A stretch of DNA of 56,489 nt from Sphingobacterium cavernae. GTDB lineage: Bacteria; Bacteroidota; Bacteroidia; Sphingobacteriales; Sphingobacteriaceae. The notes under the pieces were generated by a model. The model saw only the letters and a list, made by a program, of their open reading frames with translations. It did not search any database and was not told the DNA's origin. Positions 51,136 to 56,489 of the stretch are shown one piece after another. Position 1 is the stretch's first letter. Every line of letters begins with the position of its first letter. The translations under genes and the position numbers were made by a program. The stretch is from positions 1-56,489 of the forward strand of contig NZ_VIQM01000030.1 in the NCBI RefSeq assembly GCF_008520265.1, written 5' to 3'.

Positions 51136-52011
51136 ATGAATTGGGGTAAACTAAAAGTTATCAGGGAGTTACTAGGGTATTCTCAGGCTGAAATTGCTTT
51201 AAAAACAGGTATTAATCAAAAAGATATTAGCCTTCTCGAGGGAGGGAAGAAGAAGTTTATACCTATGGAGTATATACATTTTTTGTATAACGAAAACATA
51301 GATATTAATTCTATATATGACGATAGTACACAAATTTCATATAGAAATAGTTCACATACCCCAATCGTTGCGCAAGACAATAGTGTTGATTTCAACACAA
51401 AAAACACACCTAGTGTCCACCCATCAAACAAAGAAATTGTCCATCCAACTGTCCACCCAACTACAATTCTAGGGCTACCAAAAGTTATAACGATAGGTGA
51501 AAATGATGCAGAATTAATTAGCTTAGTACCTGTCAAAGCAGCTGCTGGTTATTTGAATGGTTATGGTGATCCTGAGTATGTGGAAACACTACCAACCATT
51601 CGAATGCCTAATCTTGGTAACGGCACACACAGAGCCTTTGAGATCAAAGGACACTCTATGTCACCTACGATGCATAATAGCTCTATATCTATTGGTAGAT
51701 GGACAGAAAGCTTAAATGATATTAGAGATGGACGTATTTATATAATTGTAACCAAATCAGAGGGAATTGTTGTTAAACGCGTTTTAAACCGTTCTAATGA
51801 TAGCGGAAAGCTTATTTTAATATCTGATAACCACAATAAGCGAGAATATCCAAACATCATACTTGATGCGTCAGATGTTATAGAATTATGGTATCAAAGA
51901 GCAAACTTAGCATTTGAATTTCCCGAGCCTGACACTATGAATACACGTGTTAATGACCTTGAGGCTAGACTATCATTATTCGAATATAAGATTAAACATC
52001 TTTTAAAATAA
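51136..52011 (+). CDS. Phage repressor, HTH plus S24 (LexA/CI-like) domain
   Basis: 291 residues. N-terminal HTH (LLGYSQAEIALKTGINQKDI), a Thr/His-rich linker, then an S24 domain: VPVKAAAGYLNGYGDPEYVE (the Ala-Gly cleavage area), FEIKGHSMSPTMHNSSISIG (Ser nucleophile) and EGIVVKRVLNRSN (Lys). It is divergent from the early operon and keeps the prophage silent. The Ser and Lys suggest it can be self-cleaved on DNA damage. A third operator copy lies inside this gene. Confidence 0.88.
   Translation: MNWGKLKVIRELLGYSQAEIALKTGINQKDISLLEGGKKKFIPMEYIHFLYNENIDINSIYDDSTQISYRNSSHTPIVAQDNSVDFNTKNTPSVHPSNKEIVHPTVHPTTILGLPKVITIGENDAELISLVPVKAAAGYLNGYGDPEYVETLPTIRMPNLGNGTHRAFEIKGHSMSPTMHNSSISIGRWTESLNDIRDGRIYIIVTKSEGIVVKRVLNRSNDSGKLILISDNHNKREYPNIILDASDVIELWYQRANLAFEFPEPDTMNTRVNDLEARLSLFEYKIKHLLK
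51273..51289. promoter_or_regulatory. Repressor operator O3, inside the repressor gene
   Basis: TATACATTTTTTGTATA is the exact reverse complement of O2. It is about 140 bp into the repressor gene, so repression by looping or autoregulation is possible. Confidence 0.65.
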
Positions 52012-52014
52012 CAA

Positions 52015-52061
52015 CGGTTTTAAACATCTTTCAAACTCATTTGAATAAACATTTAAAACCG
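52015..52061 (+). terminator. Inverted repeats after the repressor gene
   Basis: CGGTTTTAAA (52015-52024) pairs with TTTAAAACCG (52052-52061), enclosing TTCAAA..TTTGAA (52030-52045). Possibly a terminator for the repressor gene; no clean U-tract. Confidence 0.4.
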
Positions 52062-52097
52062 CTTTAAAATTATCCAAGCAAAATCCAACATTATACA

Positions 52098-52126
52098 ATT
52101 AATCAGTACAACTGGAATTTTACACC
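52098..52126 (+). repeat. 29-bp direct repeat at the phage edge, copy 1
   Basis: ATTAATCAGTACAACTGG, then AATTTTACACC. 22 of 29 bases match copy 2 at 52197-52225, with 99 bp between starts. Candidate transposase end-binding site. Confidence 0.5.
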
Positions 52127-52196
52127 ATTTCTATAAAAACATCATTTAATCGCAACTAATGCACATTTTTTGCACTTTTTATGTTTATTGTTTCTA

Positions 52197-52225
52197 TTTA
52201 ATTGGTACAATTGGTTTTTACCCCC
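52197..52225 (+). repeat. 29-bp direct repeat at the phage edge, copy 2
   Basis: TTTAATTGGTACAATTGG, then TTTTTACCCCC. The pair suggests MuA-like binding sites L1/L2 or a host promoter region. Region 52012-52295 has no gene. Confidence 0.5.
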
Positions 52226-52295
52226 TTAAATTGGAGACTTGATATGTCAACTAAAAATAAATGTGTATAATAGCTAACATCATTAATAACCTAAT

Positions 52296-53192
52296 ATGTT
52301 TAATTTTGACAGTTTTAAATCCGAAGTAATTGTTGATTACGTTTCAAAAAAAGAGAATGGAAAGCTATCCTCCTGGATGGAAAACCCCACTCCTGCTAAT
52401 CTCCGAGATCATGCTATTCTTTGTTTAAAAAATGAATTGGTAACGGACGATAAGAATATTTTTCAAGAGTTTTTCGACCCAAAAAGAGGTTATGAAAGTC
52501 TCGAATTAGCAATTAAAAGAACAGATCTAGGCAAATTGAAATCAGTTCAAAATTATCTAATTGGTAGTACCAAAGAACCAAGTGAAATAATCGTTAAATT
52601 AAGTGCTATTTTAATTGATTTTCAGCCTCGACCTTATCACAAATGGAAAATAGAAAAGTTAGATAAAGGAGATACAGAAATTTCGGAAAGCAATAACCAA
52701 ACGTATATTTCCGATGAAAAAAAAGTTGAGCAACCAGATATACAGAAAGAAGATGATAAGTTAGAAAATCGTTTAAACACAAATAGGATTAGTAATTTTT
52801 CATGGTTAAATAAAAAATCAATCGCTTCAATAGTAGGAATTATGACCATGCTTCCTATTGGCTTGATAACATATAATAAATTTAAAGACAATGTCTGCGC
52901 CTATTGGGATGGAGAAAAATATATAGCAGTCGATTGTGGGGAACGCAATATTGAACAAGAAATTATCCATGTAAAGGACAAATCTTTATTATCCTTAAGG
53001 AAAATCACACGACCAGATACTTTAACGGCCAAAGACTTAAAAAAAATTTGGTATTCAAAGGTTAATAATAAAGTAGAATTTTTCACAGGACCAGGCTATC
53101 ATCCAGTAAATAGAGATAGGGCTCTTAAAGCAGCGACCATTTATATTATTGAGAAATATGGAACATTAGACTCCATTAACTCCAATAAATAA
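52296..53192 (+). CDS. Chromosomal one-TM protein of unknown function
   Basis: 298 residues. Residues 1-105 form a helical N-terminal domain (MFNFDSFKSEVIVDYVSKKE), with an acidic linker, a membrane helix near 180-198 (SIASIVGIMTMLPIGLITYN) and a C-terminal domain (CAYWDGEKYIAVDCGE, FFTGPGYHPVNRDRALKAAT). The AYWdG..Y..v.C pattern is seen in several Bacteroidota proteins of unknown role. No signal peptide. Confidence 0.65.
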   Translation: MFNFDSFKSEVIVDYVSKKENGKLSSWMENPTPANLRDHAILCLKNELVTDDKNIFQEFFDPKRGYESLELAIKRTDLGKLKSVQNYLIGSTKEPSEIIVKLSAILIDFQPRPYHKWKIEKLDKGDTEISESNNQTYISDEKKVEQPDIQKEDDKLENRLNTNRISNFSWLNKKSIASIVGIMTMLPIGLITYNKFKDNVCAYWDGEKYIAVDCGERNIEQEIIHVKDKSLLSLRKITRPDTLTAKDLKKIWYSKVNNKVEFFTGPGYHPVNRDRALKAATIYIIEKYGTLDSINSNK

Positions 53193-53273
53193 TCCTGAAA
53201 TAACAATTTAACCAATAATTAATATCGGCATCATAATTGAAAGATATTTATAGAACACTATAAACTTTCGATT

Positions 53274-54135
53274 ATGAAAAAGCTAAAATTACTTCTATTA
53301 TGTCCTATTTTTACATTGCTACAAATAAGCTGTAGTAAAGACAAAAATGAAATAACTTACCCAACAAATGAAGATATTATTTTAGAGAATATAAGCTATG
53401 GTCCTCATGATAGAAATAAAATGGATATCATGCTTCCGTCAGGAAGACACGCAACTAAAACTAAGATTCTCGTTTTAATTCATGGTGGAGGTTGGATTGG
53501 TGGTGATAAATCAGATTTTGATGTAATTCTTAATAGAGATAACCTCGAAAACTTAAAAAAAGAATTTCCCGACATAGCTGTATTTTCGTTTAACTACCGA
53601 TTAGCCACCAGTGAAGTAAATCAATATCCAGCAGCAGAACAAGATGTGAAAGTGGCGATGGACTTTATCTTTAAAAACGCAAACACCTATCAAGTCAACA
53701 GTAATGCTACATACATCTTAGGTGGTAGTGCTGGCGCACATTTGGCAGCATTGTATACTGTTAAGAACCCTTCCCCTCGTATCAAAGGTACAATCTGGCA
53801 TATCAGGAGCCTATGAGCTGAAATCTTTGTATACCGATGGAAATGAGGAAGCAAAACAAGTCCTGGTAGCTTTTTTGGGTGGTACACCACAAAATAAGGA
53901 ACAAAACTATTTTCAAGCTTCACCATTAAATTTTATAAATAATACGACAACAAAATACTTGTTATTGCATGGACAGGATGATAGATTGGTTTCTATATTA
54001 CAAGCTCAAAAATTTGAAACAGCATTAAAAAGTAAAAATATTGACGTACAAAAATTCTACTACTCAGGAGGACATGGAATACCACCAGAACATGTAGTAC
54101 AAGGCTTGCAAACAATAAGAGATTTTTTGAAGTAA
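53274..54135 (+). pseudogene. Lipoprotein alpha/beta hydrolase, split by one extra base
   Basis: The first frame (53274-53816) has a lipoprotein signal (LLQISCSKD), the oxyanion HGGGWIGGDK and the nucleophile in LGGSAGAHLAAL. It ends in a stop soon after GTIWHIRSL. The second frame continues as GISGAYELKSLYTDG to 54135, with the acid D in HGQDDRLV and His in SGGHGIPPEH. An extra T near 53796 shifts the frame; removing it restores RIKGTIGISGAYEL. It would be a secreted BD-FAE/esterase-like enzyme of about 286 residues. Confidence 0.8.
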
Positions 54136-54231
54136 AAATTTATTTATACGAAGTGTAATTGGATAATACACAGGTTTAATCCTTTTTGAATAAAGAATAT
54201 TTACCCACCCTGAATTAGGGCATTTAAGAAA

Positions 54232-54264
54232 AAAGCCCTTGCTCAAATAATAAGCAAGGGCTTT
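54232..54264. terminator. Bidirectional terminator, hydrolase / methyltransferase
   Basis: AAAGCCCTTGCT (54232-54243) pairs with AGCAAGGGCTTT (54253-54264), followed by TATAATTTT on one side and A-rich on the other. Confidence 0.85.
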
Positions 54265-54270
54265 ATAATT

Positions 54271-55452
54271 TTATAATCCACAAATCTTCTCTAAATAGTG
54301 ATATTCTATACCAAAATAGGCTTTTGTGGTTTTTAACTTCTCTAATAGTTGTGTTTGTTTAGATGCATCTATAGATTTCTTCACTGCAACGATCATTACA
54401 TTCTTAGGCGTATGCGCATCCGAAATAAACTGCATAACTTTAGTTTGGTAACCAAAATATTCCAAGATTAACGAACGGGTACCATCTGTCAACATTTCGG
54501 CGTGACGTTCCAAAAAAATGCCGTGCTTGGTCATAAATGACAAATCATTTTTGGCTTTCACTTGTTCGAGTTGACGACGAACTTGCTTGTGGCAACATGG
54601 TGCTACGACAATAAGATTTGCATTGTGCTGAATTCCTTTGTAAATCGCATCATCCGTCGCAGTATCACAAGCATGCAAAGCGATTAGTATGTCCAAATCC
54701 GAATGAGGTTTGTAGTCCTCAATCGTTCCCTGCACAAAATTCAACTGATTAAAATCACTTCTTTGCGCAATCGCATTACACAATTCCACCAAATCTTGTC
54801 GGTATTCTACCCCTTCAACTTCGGTTTTACGGTTCAATTCGTTATTCAGATAATCGTATAACGCAAAGGTCAAGTATCCTTTTCCGGCGCCCATATCCAC
54901 CACACGCAATACATCCTTTGCTGGCAAAGCGTACAACTCTGTACTCAACAGTTCGATATAATGGTTGATTTGTTTCCACTTATCTTGCGCATTTTTGTAT
55001 ACTTTCCCCTGCTCATCAGTCAAACGTAATTCTTTCAAATAAGCTTTGTTCGAATCTCCAACTTTACGTTCCTTTTGTTTGTCGTGAGAAAGATCTGTAG
55101 GTTTTACCGCTGTTGCTTTCTCCGACTTCACAAACCAAACCTGTTTTGAATTCAGTTCACAAATACGGTTTTCTGTAGTTGTAAACAACGTACATATGCG
55201 AAATCCAGTTGCATCCAACAGATTTTCAATCTCCACCTGCCCTGCTTCTACCTCAAAATTCTTCGTAATGTCACGCGTTTGATAGCGATAGGTAAACGAA
55301 AGTTTGAGCTCACGTTTTATCAATACAGCTTTGACATAGATATTCTTAAGGTGCGCAATTTCGCCTTTGTAGTTTCCCAAAGACAGTTTGATAAAGCTCT
55401 CATTTGCTATACTTTCTTTGATTTGATTCAAGAATGCGGGTAAAACGCTCAT
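54271..55452 (-). CDS. SAM-dependent methyltransferase (RRNAD1/METTL25-like)
   Basis: About 393 residues from MSVLPAFLNQIKESIAN at 55452; the longer frame to 55569 would run over the divergent promoter. The SAM site is VLRVVDMGAGKGYLTFALYD, followed by VEGVEYRQDLVELCN, LIALHACDTATDDAIYKG and VVAPCCHKQVRRQL. These are seen in METTL25/RRNAD1-like methyltransferases. Substrate unknown. Confidence 0.8.
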   Translation of the reverse strand: MSVLPAFLNQIKESIANESFIKLSLGNYKGEIAHLKNIYVKAVLIKRELKLSFTYRYQTRDITKNFEVEAGQVEIENLLDATGFRICTLFTTTENRICELNSKQVWFVKSEKATAVKPTDLSHDKQKERKVGDSNKAYLKELRLTDEQGKVYKNAQDKWKQINHYIELLSTELYALPAKDVLRVVDMGAGKGYLTFALYDYLNNELNRKTEVEGVEYRQDLVELCNAIAQRSDFNQLNFVQGTIEDYKPHSDLDILIALHACDTATDDAIYKGIQHNANLIVVAPCCHKQVRRQLEQVKAKNDLSFMTKHGIFLERHAEMLTDGTRSLILEYFGYQTKVMQFISDAHTPKNVMIVAVKKSIDASKQTQLLEKLKTTKAYFGIEYHYLEKICGL

Positions 55453-55500
55453 GTTTGTACTGTTGATTAATCGCCAAAGATACGAAAAGCGCCTTCGAAG

Positions 55501-55531
55501 TTGAATTTTGAAGAATATCTTTTTACTTTTG
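55501..55531 (+). promoter_or_regulatory. Promoter of the HAD gene (TTG-N20-TACTTTTG)
   Basis: -33-like TTG (55501-55503) and -7 TACTTTTG (55524-55531). The ATG is 18 bases downstream. Confidence 0.6.
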
Positions 55532-55548
55532 AACCACATTATATTCAT

Positions 55549-56337
55549 ATGCAAAACCCAAACATTCAAGCCGTTTTTTTCGATATTGATGGTACCTTAT
55601 TAAGTTTCAAGACTCACGAAGTATCCCCTTCTACCGAAGAAGCAATCGAACAATTGCAAGCCAAAGGAATCAAAACTATTCTTTCTACTGGTCGTTCTAT
55701 AAATAGCATTGACCATGTTCGTTACCTTAATTTTGATGGATACATCACCTTTAATGGGGGCTACTGCCTGAGTAAAGAAGGAGAAATATTATTCAAAAAA
55801 GCAATAGATTCTAGCGATATCCAATCGATCTTGAACTATGCGAAAGAAAACCCATTGAGTTTTTCATTTATGTCCGAAAAAGAAGTGAGCATACACGATG
55901 TGACACCCGAAATAGCGGGGATGTATGCGCATCTCAATCTTCCTGTACCTCCTTTGGTGGATATGGAAAAAGTAGATACTTCGTCCATCTTGCAAACAAA
56001 CATTTTCTTAGGTCCAGAGGAAGAAAAGGAATTTATGCAGAAAGTAATGCCTAATTCATTGGCTTCACGCTGGTCTCCCCTTTTTGCAGATGTAAATCCC
56101 CAAGGACAAAGCAAGCAAGTAGGTATTGATGTATTTTGTGAATACTTTGGAATCGATAGAGCTAATACAATGGCTTTTGGGGATGGCGGTAATGATATCA
56201 CCATGCTGAAACATGTAGGTATTGGGGTAGCGATGGGTAATGCCAATCCAGAAGTCAAAGAAATTGCTGATTATACGACCGACGATGTAGACTCCGATGG
56301 CATCTGGAATGCACTAAAACATTTTGGTGTTTTATAG
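55549..56337 (+). CDS. Cof-type HAD-superfamily phosphatase
   Basis: 262 residues from MQNPNIQAVFFDIDGTLLSF; the ATG at 55549 is preferred because the promoter box lies upstream. The motifs are FFDIDGTLL (DxD), ILSTGRSIN (Ser/Thr motif II), QSKQVGIDVF (Lys) and AFGDGGNDITML (motif IV). The Cof/type IIB cap lies between. It dephosphorylates sugar phosphates or other small phosphates. Confidence 0.9.
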   Translation: MQNPNIQAVFFDIDGTLLSFKTHEVSPSTEEAIEQLQAKGIKTILSTGRSINSIDHVRYLNFDGYITFNGGYCLSKEGEILFKKAIDSSDIQSILNYAKENPLSFSFMSEKEVSIHDVTPEIAGMYAHLNLPVPPLVDMEKVDTSSILQTNIFLGPEEEKEFMQKVMPNSLASRWSPLFADVNPQGQSKQVGIDVFCEYFGIDRANTMAFGDGGNDITMLKHVGIGVAMGNANPEVKEIADYTTDDVDSDGIWNALKHFGVL

Positions 56338-56441
56338 ATTTTATCGTAATTTAATAGAAAAAATCACAGCTGTCCTAAATAAATTTAGGGTGTAAAAAAA
56401 TCTGCCCTCTTCTATTAATTAGGAAAGCTTTTTGTGAAAAA

Positions 56442-56489
56442 TCAAATTATATCCTCACTATTTTCTTTAGAAGAGTTTATACTGTCCAA
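56442..56489 (-). CDS. Possible C-terminal end of a gene cut by the right edge
   Basis: Minus-strand open frame of 16 codons from the edge (LDSINSSKENSEDII-stop). Too short to identify. The region 56338-56441 contains only a weak CCTAAA..TTTAGG hairpin. Confidence 0.25.
   Translation of the reverse strand: MDSINSSKENSEDII

Larger units (their letters stand above)
17938..52225. mobile_element. Mu-like transposable prophage with siphovirus-type tail
   Basis: A continuous set of phage genes: repressor, MuA-like transposase, MuB-like ATPase, GemA-like, DUF3164, gp28-type terminase, DUF935 portal, MuF, gpG-like, DUF1320, protease, capsid, tail tube, tape measure, tip and fibre proteins, lysis genes and a DNA methylase. 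No tail sheath or Mu-type baseplate genes are present, so the tail should be long and non-contractile. The limits are approximate. I looked for TG..CA ends with 5-bp duplications in about 17.35-17.95 and 52.01-52.30 kb and found no convincing pair. Confidence 0.9.

Noticed and set aside
18884..52177. Phage ends TGACGTGG.. and ..TTTTGCA with flanking CTTTT on both sides
   Set aside because: The 5-bp match is AT-rich and expected by chance among the many pairs compared; the ends share no inverted repeat and it would exclude the methylase.
1..56489. tRNA, rRNA or CRISPR arrays
   Set aside because: No cloverleaf with a GGTTCRANYCC arm, no rRNA-like stretch and no regularly spaced repeats were noticed by eye.

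Overview
The window is AT-rich DNA from a member of the Bacteroidota, most likely Sphingobacteriaceae-like. The evidence is the protein families (YD-repeat proteins with a DUF5977-type end, an xerC-hpf pair, lipoprotein TPR histidine kinases), promoters of the TTTG/TAnnTTTG type, and A/T-rich leaders without Shine-Dalgarno sequences. The genus assignment is inference.

Chromosome, left part (1-17.9 kb). Two YD/RHS-type secreted proteins lie on the minus strand, the first cut by the window edge. An IS3-family element (about 3477-4667) follows and has decapitated a TIG/IPT-like gene, itself decayed further downstream. A degraded ISL3/ISAon1-like transposase and a GH3 beta-glucosidase split by a one-base frameshift come next. 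Then come housekeeping genes: ZIP metal transporter, GNAT acetyltransferase, hpf and xerC, DUF72, VOC, TM2, DUF2752, a thermonuclease-like lipoprotein, and a response regulator with a TPR histidine kinase. A previously uncalled 59-residue exported-looking peptide gene, closed by its own strong hairpin, sits just upstream of the kinase.

Prophage (about 17.9-52.2 kb). This is a Mu-like transposable phage with a non-contractile (siphovirus-type) tail. The right edge holds a lysogeny switch: an S24-type repressor at 51136 on the plus strand, a divergent early promoter, and three copies of a 17-bp operator (TATAC-N7-GTATA). The early operon runs leftward: small HTH protein, MuA-like transposase, a 34-residue membrane peptide, MuB-like ATPase, a DnaA-domain-IV-like protein, DUF3164, a P-loop ATPase, a gene interrupted by an in-frame stop, a GemA-like protein, a lipoprotein and a terminator. 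A small protein after that terminator sits where Mu has its middle regulators Mor/C. Late genes are split. The head-packaging block (terminase, DUF1320, portal-MuF fusion, gpG-like) reads rightward. Protease/scaffold, capsid, holin, DUF5675, unimolecular-spanin candidate, tail tube, tail chaperones, tape measure, tail tip and fibre genes read leftward from the same divergence point near 35.3-35.5 kb. A D12-class adenine methylase lies last, where Mu carries mom. The exact phage ends could not be fixed.

Chromosome, right part (52.3-56.5 kb). This part holds a one-TM hypothetical protein, a lipoprotein alpha/beta hydrolase broken by one extra base, and a divergent pair made of a SAM methyltransferase and a Cof-type HAD phosphatase. 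A possible gene tail lies at the edge.

Most interesting points: the portal-MuF protein ends in what looks like a PBECR-type nuclease and is followed by a structured non-coding stretch. A shared leader precedes the capsid and tail tube genes. Three overlapping inverted repeats form a pseudoknot-like layout at the methylase end. The u-spanin lysis cassette and the 59-residue peptide beside a periplasmic-TPR histidine kinase also stand out.
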